This document shows, piece after piece, positions 42,607 through 54,190 of a stretch of 64,000 bases of DNA. The number at the start of each line of letters is the position of its first letter. Within the stretch, counting starts at the first letter, position 1. The translations under genes were made by a program, and so were the position numbers. The DNA is from Capronia americana (Eukaryota; Ascomycota; Eurotiomycetes; Chaetothyriales; Herpotrichiellaceae): assembly GCA_016110215.1 (NCBI GenBank), contig JADWQD010000019.1, positions 1 to 64,000 on the forward strand, given 5' to 3'. The notes beneath the pieces are model-generated. The model was not told where the DNA came from, searched no databases, and saw nothing but the letters and a program-made list of their open reading frames with translations.

Positions 42607-44953
42607 TGGAGAGGGAAAGAGGCCGCGGAAGTCTGTAGGGCCTGTTCCGTTCCTTTGCCTGGTGACGAGTGGGACGAAGGCAATCCCATGAATGATACGT
42701 CGAATCGGAAGCCCATAGCGGGACAACGTACAGCTCGTTCCTTGCTCTTTTGAAAAGCAGAGTACTGCTCGTTCCTTGCTTTGCTGAAAAGCCATTCGTA
42801 TAATATCAGGTTCCTAGGGAATAACAGTCAAAAGTTCAGAGGTCTGCTGTGGGTTGGGCGCCACCTCAGTACCCCGCCACACCCGCCGATGGCAATTGAA
42901 GATAACCACGATTATCCGGGAGACAACAGTGCGCGTGACAACGGTAGTCTTGGTGTCTTGATCAGTCTTGCCAAGAGTGAAGTTCTCAAAACATCACAAA
43001 CCCCAGGCATAGGCCCAGTAACCTGCGAGCCTGCGTGGTAACTGGGTGGGAACCATCTAGCATTCGAATGACGTAAATATGTAAGTCGCAGTTGCCCCTC
43101 AGCACGTTCACAGGATGGCAACCCCAACTCGACTGCACAAGAAGTGCGTCACATACGTCGCGGCGTTGCCAGCTCGCGCGAAAAGATCCTTGGATGCGAG
43201 CTGGCCCAAAACGGCGTCATCACTGAGCATCGTCGCCCTCTGACTTCTGGGTGGACTGTGACTGTGACTAGTGGCAAAGGAGGGCAAAATTCCTAGGACT
43301 GTTGCGGTCAATTGCCGAGGATGAAGCCCTTTTCTCGCGCTGGTGCAAAGCGCGTCGTGTGGCGCTCAACTCCTCGTCAAGTGACGAAGCAGCGCCTATC
43401 CATTTGGGGTGCTACCGTTTACAGTGTTGATACTGAGTACGTACGATCCCTCGGCAGATGGCCTCGCAGTGCTTTAGCAAGCTGAAATGCATTGGTTTGC
43501 AGACGATGCGAGAGTAAGACAGACAAGCGTGGGCAGAGACCTTAGACTGTCGTCATGGCGTGCCGCAGATGGAGGTGCATCTTCTGGTGGTTGCAGTGCG
43601 ATCGAACCTTGTTGCGCTTCCTGGCATTTGGCACCTCTTGGGATTCTAGAGGGATCATTAGCGGCATCCGGAAAGCCACGTTCGGGCGCATCTCCGCACT
43701 GCGAGTGGCATCGCTCTTGCGGGATGCAGGGTAGACGGAGCGAAGCTGGATGGCTGGATGATGTCGTGATTCTTGGGCGAAGCCACGCCTGTGGTCACCA
43801 AACGCGATGACATTTTGCTCAGCTGCGAATGCCGTCTTCGCAGCAGCGACCGCACACGCACCGCGCAGGGCGTTAAGGGATTAGATAATGCAGCATCAGC
43901 CTCATCGCGCTCGTCAGCCTTATGGAAAGGGGCGTGGTTGGGCCTGACTCGTCTTTAAATAGCGTTGCTGCTGACACTCGCAACGTGGAGAGGCCCAGGC
44001 TGATACTGTAAATTGTGGCTGACGGAGATGATCAGGGGGCAAAAGCCCGGAGCCCGTACCCTCGTATTGCTCGTGAATAGGCGTCACAATTGTTTAAATT
44101 GCGATAAGGGTCTGAAGCAGGGGTCCATGATTGGATTGTCGACCAAGAGACAAGCGATGCATGACCTGAAGCATGGCCTCCTTTTGAGCGAAACTACTAG
44201 TGGCTACACACATTGATCAGATGGTGACATGGAGGGCGTGGAATCAGGTTAAATCCTGATTTGTTCCAAAAAGAAAGCTCAAACAGATCAGCAGCTGCAA
44301 CTGTGCGACAGGAACAAAATTTGGGGAAGGTGGAGCTCCCCCGAGCACTTGTGGCCGGCTATGCCTCGTACGAGTAGGCCTCCCGCTTAGGCGCGAGTTA
44401 ATTATTGTAGACGGCGGGCGCTGCCCCTGGTTAAAAGTTGTCGCCTGTTGTTCCTTTCCACTTTCCGATTCGCATGCTGGTACCGAAATCGGGCTGCTTC
44501 TCGCGATTTGCACCAGATGCCACAAGGGGCTTGGGGTCGGCAAGTTTCAGCCAAACGCGAGGCCTAGATGGCCCGATATCCACAAAAATTTACACGTTCC
44601 CTTTTCCTCGCGGTGGCTATGCTCGCGAAATCAACACCGTCCTAGCGCTTGGGTTGAGTAGAGATCAGCTCGCCTGCGATGGACGGTCTCTGTGGCACCA
44701 GGACATTCACCAGCTGTTCACCCTATCCACTGTTCTGATACGCGTCCAACTTTTATTTCTGTTTGCTCTTTTGCCTGCGCCTGAATATTCCACAGCCCAC
44801 CTCGTTCAACGTCAAATTCACTTCCAACTCACCTTCTATTCAACCTGTATATTCTTTCTTGGAGTCTTGACCGACTTCCATAAACTTTATGGCGACGGCT
44901 CCTTTGTCGACGTCATTCACTCTAGTTCTCCACATTCTTTCTGTTTCCAGACC
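42607..44953. other. Long stretch without recognised genes
   Basis: About 2.3 kb. A direct repeat of roughly 30 bp (GCTCGTTCCTTGCT...GAAAAGC) lies at 42733-42792. From 44438 the frame of the following glycosyltransferase is already open, including an in-frame ATG at 44474, but this part reads like leader sequence. Confidence 0.45.
42733..42792. repeat. Imperfect ~30-bp tandem duplication
   Basis: Two adjacent blocks each begin GCTCGTTCCTTGCT and end TGAAAAGC, just downstream of the second NmrA-like gene. Confidence 0.7.
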
Positions 44954-46582
44954 ATGAGTTCAGCCCGTCTCCCATCTGACGAGTATGAGCTGTCGAGGGC
45001 GAGTACACATACATCGGACGAGATAGAGGACTCGTCACCTTACGACGACGAGGATCCCGACCGCGATGACTTCCAGACCCATCTACTTACTGGCCAGACC
45101 GTGTCGAGTGTGGTCAAGCCAGCAATCTCCTCCCAACTTTTCGCCCTAGCCCCTGCCTGGCTGCGGAAGCAGCATCTTCTGCAACGGCCTCGATCCAGAT
45201 CGAAGCGACTTCCGCGACGATATGGCTGCACACCGAGATCACTCCTTCGAACGTTCATTCTCCTCTGTTACGTATTCTTCACCAGTATCGCCGCCATTGT
45301 TATAGTAGGCGGCGTTTTCTTCCCCGGCTATACTCATCTTCCACCCCACTATCAGGCACTGAGGGAAAGAGCGCTGGCGTCTCAGGAACAAGGTCGGGTC
45401 AACATACATAATCAGAAAGTGTTCATTGCAGCAAGCATCTACGATAAAGGTGGGAAACTTCTCAGTGGAGACTGGGCACAGAACGTGCTGGACCTGATAG
45501 AGTTATTGGGGCCCAAGAACTCGTTTCTGTCCATATACGTCAATGATTCAGGGCCCGAGGCGAAGAACGCGTTGGAGGAGCTGGCACAACGGGTGCCGTG
45601 CGAGCATGAATTGGTGTTCCAAGACCACCTGAACATCGACAATCTCCCTCACATTCACATCCATGGGCAGGATCGCGTAAAGCGCATTGAATATCTGGCC
45701 ACGGTCAGAAATCGAGCGCTGACACCGCTCGAAACATCCACCACAACATTCGACAAACTCCTCTACCTGAACGATGTGGTTTTTCACCCCATTGAAGCAG
45801 CGCAGCTGCTCTTTTCGACGCACACCGTTGCCGACGAAGTGACGGAATACAGGGCGGCATGTGCGGTGGATTTCATCAACCCTTTCAAATTCTACGACAC
45901 CTTTGCAACTAGGGATGCTGAGGGGTACAGCATGGGGTTGCCATTCTACCCTTGGTTTGCGGCAGGTGGTGACGAAACCAGTCACAACGACGTGCTGGAA
46001 GGCAAGGATGCAGTGCGGGTCAGGAGCTGTTGGGGTGGGATGGTTGCCTTTGACGCACGTTTTTTCCAGAAACGACCCGGCGATTACGAACTGATAACCG
46101 CCGGTAACCAAGGCCCGAGCAACTTCTCCGTGCCTTATCGGTTCCGTGCGGAGAAGGATCAGTACTGGGATGCTTCCGAATGCTGCCTCATTCAGGCAGA
46201 CATCCAAAATCCGGAACCAGGGAATTCTGGCATCTACATGAATCCTTTCGTTCGAGTTGCCTATGATTCTACAACTCTGTCGTGGCTGAGCTTTACTCGA
46301 CGCTTCGAACGATTATACACCCCAATCCACTGGTTGATCGACGTCTCCACAAGCAAGCCGAAATTCAACCCCCGCCGGCATGAGGAGCCGTGGCAGCAAG
46401 TAGAAGAGACGGTTTGGTATGCAGACGAATCACTACCGAACAATGGCTCCTTCCATCAGGTGATGCGAACAGCATCTCATGCAGGATTTTGTGGTCGCCG
46501 TGGGTTGGCGTTGATCAAAGAAAATGTTATGGAGGGGGAAAGGAACTGGGAATTCGTGCCAGTCCCTTCGGGAGCTTTATGA
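44954..46582 (+). CDS. CAP59/CMT1-type alpha-1,3-mannosyltransferase
   Basis: Intronless, 542 residues from the ATG at 44954. The protein is a type II membrane protein: about 95 cytosolic residues rich in Ser, Asp and Arg, one membrane helix (FILLCYVFFTSIAAIVIVGG), then a Golgi-lumenal catalytic domain. The domain matches the Cryptococcus mannosyltransferase 1/CAP59 family: VFIAASIYDKGGKLLSGDWA, FLSIYVNDSG, a DKLLYLNDVVFHP segment that may supply the acidic metal site, ACAVDFINPFKFYDTF and RSCWGGMVAFDA. The founding enzyme transfers mannose in alpha-1,3 linkage and is involved in capsule or glycan synthesis; ascomycete members are mostly unstudied. The frame is open upstream to 44438, so a longer N-terminus from 44474 is possible, but the helix-proximal start fits better. 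Confidence 0.88.
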   Translation: MSSARLPSDEYELSRASTHTSDEIEDSSPYDDEDPDRDDFQTHLLTGQTVSSVVKPAISSQLFALAPAWLRKQHLLQRPRSRSKRLPRRYGCTPRSLLRTFILLCYVFFTSIAAIVIVGGVFFPGYTHLPPHYQALRERALASQEQGRVNIHNQKVFIAASIYDKGGKLLSGDWAQNVLDLIELLGPKNSFLSIYVNDSGPEAKNALEELAQRVPCEHELVFQDHLNIDNLPHIHIHGQDRVKRIEYLATVRNRALTPLETSTTTFDKLLYLNDVVFHPIEAAQLLFSTHTVADEVTEYRAACAVDFINPFKFYDTFATRDAEGYSMGLPFYPWFAAGGDETSHNDVLEGKDAVRVRSCWGGMVAFDARFFQKRPGDYELITAGNQGPSNFSVPYRFRAEKDQYWDASECCLIQADIQNPEPGNSGIYMNPFVRVAYDSTTLSWLSFTRRFERLYTPIHWLIDVSTSKPKFNPRRHEEPWQQVEETVWYADESLPNNGSFHQVMRTASHAGFCGRRGLALIKENVMEGERNWEFVPVPSGAL

Positions 46583-47158
46583 TTTTGAGAGACATTTGAT
46601 CATAGCGATGGCGTCTGGAACAACAGCTACGAGCTGGGATTACGATTAGCATTTCAGGGAGAAAGGTCTGCTATCAAGGTGGCGCAGTCTTGAACCTGTC
46701 CTGGAGAATTTTTCTGCAGCACAAGACAAATATGAAGACCAGAGCTTTTCCAAATTCCCTTTCGCACCCGGCTGCCGGACTGTCTCCGTGGGCAGGAGGC
46801 CATTGCTTGCCTTCGAAAGGGTTGTTGAATCTCCAAAAAGCGTCCTATCTGTACCTACAGGGTCATCGTGTGTGGTTGTCGCGTTGAGAGGAGATCGTGA
46901 ATCCATAACCAGTCAACAACCGGGACCAATGATGGTGGCAGTGAAGTAAGTCTCAAGGTGCGCTGAACTGTCTCATCGAGGAACGAGCAGTGAATATTTG
47001 CCTTGAAGCTCCTGAACAGCACCCCTCTCGTTTTCGTCACTTGTCATTTTCGCGGCTTTTATCTTACTCTTCCACTTTATGCCCACCTTTTTTTTTATTT
47101 CGGACTTCCTTTTCTATACCTGCTCTACCTCTTTCTGACGCCCGAGCGAACCATCACT
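46583..47158. other. Intergenic region
   Basis: About 575 bp. It is pyrimidine-rich near 47030-47150, before the next start codon. No gene is recognised. Confidence 0.45.
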
Positions 47159-49236
47159 ATGGCACCGCTGTCGCGCTATGATAACCCGGAGTTTATCAGC
47201 AATTTCTTGGACGTGATGCACGCCCGTCCTCGATCCTCAATCAGCCACACTCGACCTCAGGCTCAGGTAGCGAGCTCAAACATGGACCCAGAAAGCCCAG
47301 TGAGTCTAGCCTGCAATGTGGCCGCCTTTAAGTTCATCTTGCTAACTGCTCAACAGGAGTTCTCTCCAGGTTGCTTCAGCATCGACAACAAATTAGGGTG
47401 TCCAAAGCCTAGCATTACCACTCCTCAATCGGAAGTCGGGCAATCTGAGCAACAGGGCCCTACTCCAAGCTGGCAAACACCCAGATCATCTCCTTTCCCT
47501 CAGATATCGACCCTGCAAGAGACTGGCAACAACCTGGTTCAGGACGAGAACTATTTCGTGACTAAAGCTCCGGTTCCCACCCTTGCCACTGAAGAACACG
47601 TTCTGACGCCTCAACACCTTAACGGCAGAGCGCCATATCGTGGCAAATGCCTCACACCCACCCAGCATCGCTTGCTTATGGGCAAGAAACCAGGCGTCGA
47701 GCGACTGAGCAAAAATAAGCTCTCGGAAATGCAACAACAGACTCACGGTTATATGGACAATGTGATTGAGGGCGTTCGGAAGTTCCGCCAGGGACGTGCG
47801 TCATCAAGTAAGTTCATCTTTGCCAGCTATACACACCAGTTTTAACGTCTGCTGGTAGGCATCAAGCACGATAGCAGCTCTGAGACCGGTAGCATTTCGT
47901 TTCCGGAAATGGACGAGACCCCAATCCACCCTGAAGTTCAACAAACCTACCACACAATTCCAAGCGAGACCCGTAAGCCTGCGTTGTGCCTAGCTTCAGC
48001 CCCGGCTAACCAGACTGGGCAGCTGAGAAGCAGAAAGACTCGCAAGAGGACAAGGTTAACACTATACCTTTCAACACTCCTGTGGCAGATTCTGGTGGCT
48101 GTGGTGGTACGTCGACTCTCCTACCATAGACCTGCGCTAACACAAACTTCAGCTGTACAACATGAGAAGCAGCCTCAAGAGATCTTACCCTCCTCCAACA
48201 AGACTGCAATCATCAGCACTTTAGATAATGTTAAATCATCTAGCCATGGTTCACAAGCTCCGAGCAGCCCCACCAGAAAGACTATTCTGAAAGATAAGAC
48301 GGCGCCACCATCACCACGAGCGGCTGCGGGTGAACAGGTCTCAATCAGAGAGCAAGACAGCCTTGATGGAGGTGTTAAGGTTGAAAACAATCCAAAGGCA
48401 AGCGATGATGCGTTCAAATACTCGCAATCACCTACCATCGTGGTTGCTGCGAATACCGAGACAGATGACAGCTTCGCAGGAAGAGACATAGAGGATCGAG
48501 AGAATCTTGTTCGTTTCAAGTCATGGGGCATACCAACTGCTCGTGACAAGCCTAGTGAGTGTGCCAACGAACCCTGGGAATCAAGACTGATACTAGCAGA
48601 ATCACGTCAACGTACCATCATTCTTTCCGGTCTTCCACGCAGTGCAGACCTCACCCTCGTCCAATCATTTATCCATGGCGGTGCAATTGAATGTATGAGG
48701 TTGGTCAGCAGCAGCCCGGAGAGTGTGACTGTCGCTGCCCACGTCACATTCATCTCCTCCGAGGCCTGTGATCGCTACTACGACAAATATCCCAATGGCT
48801 TCGATGTCCGTCACCAAGGCAAGAAATGGCCAGTTCTCGTCTACAAGAGAGATGGTGTTGATGTCGTCAGCGGGATGCTGCAGGGCTACCTCGAGTGCGG
48901 TGCCACCCGTGTTGTCAAGGTGAACAATGCTGACGATGATTGGGGAATCGTGGCATTGAACAAGCTCGCCGAAGGGAAGGCGGGAACACGTCAGGTTGAG
49001 GCTGTACATGACACATACCACAATAGGGTCAGTTGGTGGCCTTCGCGGTTATTCGCGGGTCTGAGACGCATGACTGACCGCTGGAACAGACTCGTACCAT
49101 TGTCTTTCGCTTCGCCAACATCGAGCATGCAGTCAAATTCAAGGGCATTCTCGTTCGCAGCGACGATTGGGAAGGGTGTCATATCGAATTTGCAGAGGAT
49201 CCCTGTACAAGAGCAACCGGTGTTCACAACGAGTAG
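47159..49236 (+). CDS. RRM-like domain protein, unknown role
   Basis: Four exons, 47159-47299, 47357-47807, 47859-49027 and 49090-49236, give 635 residues. The C-terminal part has two RRM-like units. The first starts RTIILSGLPRSADLTLVQ and includes VAAHVTFISSEACDRYY; the second ends TIVFRFANIEHAVKFKGIL. Residues 1-400 are low-complexity, with an LTPTQHRLLMGKKPG motif and a hydrophobic patch (LYLSTLLWQILVAVVV) inside exon 3. RNA binding is inferred from the fold only. The first intron is 57 bp, a multiple of three with no stop, so retention would add 19 residues in frame. The last donor, GTCAGT, is weaker than the others. The hydrophobic patch is odd for this kind of protein and might hide an unrecognised intron. 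Confidence 0.72.
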
Positions 49237-49710
49237 GCAGCGAACCCTCACCCTCCTTGGGCAACCTGGCGGAGGCCATCAACAAGTGATCGATCGATTG
49301 AGCGAGACGTGCGACTAAGCGTTGTACATCAACGGGAGACACGTCGTCCTGATACTGAGCTGGATAACTACTGCTGTTGGAATCGTTTTGCATGACATTG
49401 AGATAATCAGGACGGACTGGTTTTCTTGGGCTCAGTAGGGGCGCTGCATCGGCCAATCGATGAGGGCGGCCCGGCCTCGATTTCAGGCTGGCGTGATGCT
49501 CTTAGCCGCCCGAGGCTCACCAAGGATGAGATCATCCACCACCGGCTGGATCAGCAAAAAGTTACTTGCACACCCCCACCATTGACACAAGCTTGCTGCG
49601 ATTTCTTACATTGCTTTTTTCTTCATCCCACAAAACTCCTACTTCTGCTGCTAAGGAGCTCGTAGCAGAGAAAGGCATCCTCGACGTCCAACCGACTCCA
49701 GCATACCGAC
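49237..49710. promoter_or_regulatory. Upstream region of the symporter
   Basis: About 470 bp with no coding frame of its own. It should contain the symporter promoter. Confidence 0.4.
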
Positions 49711-52093
49711 ATGGGCCTTCCATCACAAGAGGCGTCTAACGCCGTCATCTACACGACCTATGCCGCATTCTTGTGCGAAATAAGATCCCCACCCTTGCCG
49801 AGATCGGTACTGTAACACAGGCTAATGGCAATACTACAGAGTCTTCGGCCTGTTCGTCGCATGGACGCTTCGGCACCAAACAAAGGGCGAATACCTTGCC
49901 TCGTTGCGGACACAGAAGGGTACAGCCGTACTGCCACAAGAGCATTCCTTTACGGACCTGCCACAGACAGAAGAAAGAGACTGACAGCTTCCCAGGCATA
50001 CCTTTGGCCCTCAATTTTATCGCCTCGGGTGAGTGCTCTCTCAGGAGGGCAGCAGCAGCCTGAAGCGGCAACATCGAGGGTTGGCACGATCGAGTCGCAA
50101 CCAGAAATGGTGCGATGAACATGGGATGGAATTAGCAGTCCTGACCATATACGGCCGACCTTGCCTCAACGGCAGGTCTCCTGAGCATGACTCTATCTGA
50201 GGTTCGTACGCTTGCATCAACGCCATTGGTTCGTATTGCTTCCGCCAGCGGAAGCCCTTTTCTAATGCTCTTTGCTTGTGTGAGGGCGCCTGCAAGGTGA
50301 CTTCCACAGGCGGAAGCGCACGAACCGATGCGCAGCACTACGGGCGCTTGTGTCAGGCCGTTCCCCTCCTTCATCCAACTACTTCTTCTCGAAGTGGAGA
50401 TGGGCGAGTCCGGAACGCCAACAACACAATGCTGAGAATGTACCGTCAAGACTCGATCAAGTTAATGCTTGCGTGGGAAACGTGCTGCCAACCTCCCTGA
50501 ATTCCCCTGTCCCCCTTCCCCCTTTGCGCCAAAAGATCGGGCATACTGACAGCGACGGGTTTGTTTGTGGCCTACAGCTCTAGGTTCCGGCGTGTTGTTC
50601 TCCTACCCACAGATATCGACCATCGCGGGTGTTCAGGGTCTCGTGGTTTACTCACTCTCCTCGGCACTGCCGCTTCTTGTCTTTGGCTTTCTCGGGCCCA
50701 TTATCAGGAACAAGTGCCCCGAGGGATTCGTCCTCACGGAATGGACCCGTCAGAGATATGGAGCTATCACAGCTCTGTACCTCTCAGCTTTGACGTACAG
50801 TCACCTCCACCTCCTTCAATATTGTGTGCATGGATCTAATGACGATCTAGTCTTATCACCCTCTTCCTCTACATGGTCGCCGAACTTTCTGCACTCCAGC
50901 AGATCATCAATGCCCTTACCGGCCTCAACGGCCTCCCGGCTGTCATTGTCGAATGTGCCGTCACCACAATCTATACCTCGCTGGGCGGATTCAAAGTCTC
51001 CTTCATCACAGACAACATCCAGGGCGCCATGGTCGTGGGCCTTATCATAATCGCGTGCATCACGGTCGGAGTCGAAACCGAGATCTCCCACGATTTAATT
51101 GAGAAGAGCCACTATCTCGACGCAAGCCTGTTAGGCTGGCAACTGATGTATATCTTGCCGGTCGCGATCTTGACGAACGACTTTTTCATCTCGGGGTTTT
51201 GGATGAGAACCTTCGCGGCCAAAACCGACAAAGACCTCTGGGTTGGTGTGTCTATCGCCACGGTTGGTGTGGCCATCATCCTCACGCTGGTCGGAGTCGC
51301 GGGCTTGCTGGCAGGGTGGAGCGGTGCGCTAGGCGATCCACCCGAACAGTCATCCATCGCCTTCTTTTTATTGCTTGAACAACTCCCCGCCTGGGTCGTG
51401 GGGATCGTACTGGTCATGACCATCTCCCTGAGTACGGCTGCCTTTGACAGTTTCCAGTCCGCCATGGTGAGCACCGGCTCCAACGATATTTTCCGGAACA
51501 AGCTCAATCTTTGGGTGTTGAGGGCCTGTGTGGTGCTCATCATCGTGCCGGTTGTGGTGGTGGCATTGAAGAGTCCGAGTGTCCTGCAGATCTATTTGAT
51601 CAGTGACTTGATATCCGCGAGCAGTATCCCTGTTTTGGTTATCGGGCTGAGTGAGAAATGCTATGCGTGGAGGGGCTTTGAGGTGGTCGTCGGCGGCCTC
51701 GGCGGCATCTTCACAGTCTTTCTCTTCGGGCTTGTTTTCTACAAGGGCGATGCCACCCAAGCGGGGAATCTCTTGCTGTTGGAGCAGGGGCTGTATGCTA
51801 ATGATTGGAGCGCCTTTGGGGCGTTTGTCGCCGCTCCTGTTGGAGGATTGCTGTGGGCCGGTGGGGCGTTTGCGCTGCGGTTGAGTGTGCAGTGGTTCAT
51901 TGCCAAGATCAAGGGAACTCGATTCGATGCGTTGGACAAGCCGCTGGCGCCGACTGCGGCTTTCTATACTGGTGGCGCTGCCGTCGCCGATGGCAGGCGA
52001 GATTCCCTCGGCAGGGAGAGCGAAAGGGAGGTTTACTCGGACGACCAAGGAGTGGTTCGGAGCCAGGTGGAGGTCAAGGGGAAGTTCTTCTGA
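49711..52093 (+). CDS. Solute:sodium-symporter family transporter, DUR3-like
   Basis: Five exons, 49711-49772, 49840-49919, 49996-50028, 50578-50794 and 50851-52093, give 544 residues. The third intron is 549 bp, ten times the local norm; exon 3 is only 33 bp. The protein is very hydrophobic with about 12 membrane segments and SSS-family motifs: NFIASALGSGVLFSYPQIS, IIRNKCPEGFVLTEWTRQRY, LYMVAELSALQQIINALTG and ISLSTAAFDSFQSAMVST. Fungal members include the urea/polyamine transporter Dur3 (about 700 residues); this one is shorter, with a 100-residue shorter tail. It is probably a plasma-membrane importer of a small nitrogen compound, but the substrate is not proven. The start fits the family: NAVIYTTYAAFLVFGLFVAW. 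Confidence 0.88.
50029..50577 (+). other. 549-bp intron of the symporter gene
   Basis: The donor is GTGAGT and the acceptor CCTACAG. It contains a perfect 7-bp palindrome with a 2-nt spacer (CTTCCGC CA GCGGAAG, about 50239-50254) and a further GGCGGAAGCGC block. No coding frame or element end is recognised inside. Confidence 0.75.
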
Positions 52094-52705
52094 GGAAGGA
52101 CAACGTCGCGGTGGATATGGGGATATGGGGAAGGTGTGAATGATAACGAGACATCGATATCTCTCGCCTCATGTCGTGTCCCCTCGTTGATCAGTCCATG
52201 ACCCCTGGGTGTGATGGGGAGTAGTTGCGGAACAAAAAGATAGCTCCATTCCAAAAGGAGCCGGCGAGGATGCTCCACGCTGTTGGAATTTGGAAACATG
52301 GCACCGGCGAAGTCCTCGCAAAGCTACGAACGATGAAGGACTATCTCGACGGGCAAAATCAATCGAAAATTGCGCAAGGGGTTAAGATATCCCTATGCAC
52401 ATACAGACATACAGACATACAGACATACATACACTCATTTAGATTAGTCGATCTGACTTCACTTGTCAATTTGATATCCCTTCTGCTCTGCTTGATCACC
52501 GCCGGGCTGAGCGACTCTCGTGATCCCGTCCCCGAATCAAAAAATCAATTCCAAACCGGTAAGAACATCGAACCAGCATCGTTAGCAAACTTGGATTAGT
52601 CTCCACGGCTTCTCCTGTCCTTCAACCAGGGCCGGGATCCCTCGAGTTCGAGGCCATTCCACACAACTCCCAGCCATCAAAAAATCAAGCTGAAACTCCA
52701 AAAGC
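52094..52705. other. Convergent intergenic region with repeat
   Basis: About 610 bp between convergent genes. An ACATACAG octamer is repeated about three times, with a trailing ACATACATAC, at 52399-52433. No gene is recognised. Confidence 0.5.
52399..52433. repeat. ACATACAG octamer tandem repeat
   Basis: Three perfect 8-nt copies are followed by degenerate copies, between two convergent 3' ends. Confidence 0.85.
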
Positions 52706-54190
52706 TCAAAGCTCCGCCTTCTTCAACCCCTCCGTCACGCCGGCGACCTCGTCGCGATGCGGCGCACTGGCGAAGATCTTGGCCAGTCGCTCGTCCAGCC
52801 ACTTCACGTCGTCCATGTTCCCTGGTGGCCCGCCGGCCCAGTGGCCCCAGATGGAAGGGTAGACGTCGAGTTCGCCGACGCCGGGCGCCATGTTCTGGAC
52901 TTCGTACTCCGAGTCTTCGGGTCTGGAAATACGGGAATCATTAATTAAGTTAGTTATGTAGTTGGTTGGGTTGGTTACTTGGGTGGTGTTGCCATACGCC
53001 AGGGAAGGGAGAGGACGGGACGGGACTGCTGCCTCCATTTTTTTTTTCTCGTCTCGGCACGGAGGCGGGGGAAGGATATTAGAACTTTTTTTTCACTCAC
53101 GGGAAATATAAGTCGGTTTTACTCGGCAGGACGAGCGTCTTCGCCTTGATGCTCGCCATGGCGGCCTCGAAGTCTCCGTTGAAGGGCTCCTGCTTGCTCA
53201 CGTCGCCGGCCTGCCAGGTGTGCAGCATGACGAGGAGGTTCTCTGGGTCCTTCGATAGGGCCCAGCCTTCCCAGAAGGAGGTCATGAAGTCTTCGAGCGA
53301 TTTGGCGCCTGTGCAAGCCGCGGCCGGCGGCGAGTGAGGTTAGTTGAGTGCACTAGGATATATTACGCGACGTGACAGGTCAGAGGTGGAGGGGAGGCAC
53401 GGGGTTGAAGATGGACGTCGTCATGGATAGCGCGCGCTTCATGAACGTTGACCGATTGTTTTTTGAATGTAACCCACTCACCGTATGCCTTCTCGTGCAG
53501 CTTCTCCCTGTAGAACGCCTGGCTGAAGCCCCAGCCTGCATAACCCCTGCCAAAGGCCTTCAGGCCGACGGTCCGCTCCTCGTCCGTCCACTGCCTGCTG
53601 CTCTTCTTGGCCGCGGCGTCACCGTCGCCGTCGGCCTCGACGCGTCCAAATGTGCTGCCCCGGCTAGAGACGCCTTTTGCCGCCAGCAGCGCGGACTTGA
53701 CGCCCTCGAGGAAGACCTGGTTGTGGATCGACGTGCGCGCGGAGCCGCAGAACGGGACGGCTATGTCCACGAAATCCGGGAATTGGGTCGCCCATTGGAA
53801 GGTCTGGCCCGCGCCCATGGACCACCCCAGCACACCGCGGAGGTGCTTGACGCCCAGCTTCTCCGTCAGGAGACGGTGCTGGGCCTTGACGTTGTCGTAG
53901 AAGGTCACGTCCGGGAAAGGCACGATGTCGGGCGAGTTGCTCGGGCTGATGCTCTGGCCGTTGCCGAACAGGGCGGTGATGATGATGAAGTAGTGCTCTG
54001 GGTTGAGTGTCTTGTCGCTCCCGATCAGCCATTCGTTGTCCGAGATCAGGCCCGAGTACCACGACGGGTAGAGGACCGCGGGGCTAGAAGGGGAACCGAA
54101 GGTCTTGTAGGCGATGAAGGCGTTGGGGATGGTGCTGCCGCTTTGGAGGCCGAAATCGCCTAGTTGGTAGGTTTGGTAGTCGGTCGACAT
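52706..54190 (-). CDS. Homoserine O-acetyltransferase-like alpha/beta hydrolase
   Basis: Three exons, 54190-53482, 53308-53101 and 52922-52706, give 377 residues with unusually long introns (173 and 178 bp). The fold is the MetX-type alpha/beta hydrolase. The nucleophile lies in GWSMGAGQTFQWA, the acid in LVLPSKTDLYFP and the His in IWGHWAGGPPG. The oxyanion-side block (ALFGNGQSISPSN) is also typical. True homoserine acetyltransferases make O-acetylhomoserine for methionine synthesis; this branch, about 100 residues shorter than MET2, is usually annotated as a family member with unknown substrate. It is divergent from the flavin-reductase-like gene, with about 860 bp between starts. Confidence 0.9.

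Noticed and set aside
53372..54163. 263-codon plus-strand frame opposite the MetX-like gene
   Set aside because: Antisense of a gene with intact catalytic motifs; the frame has no domain.
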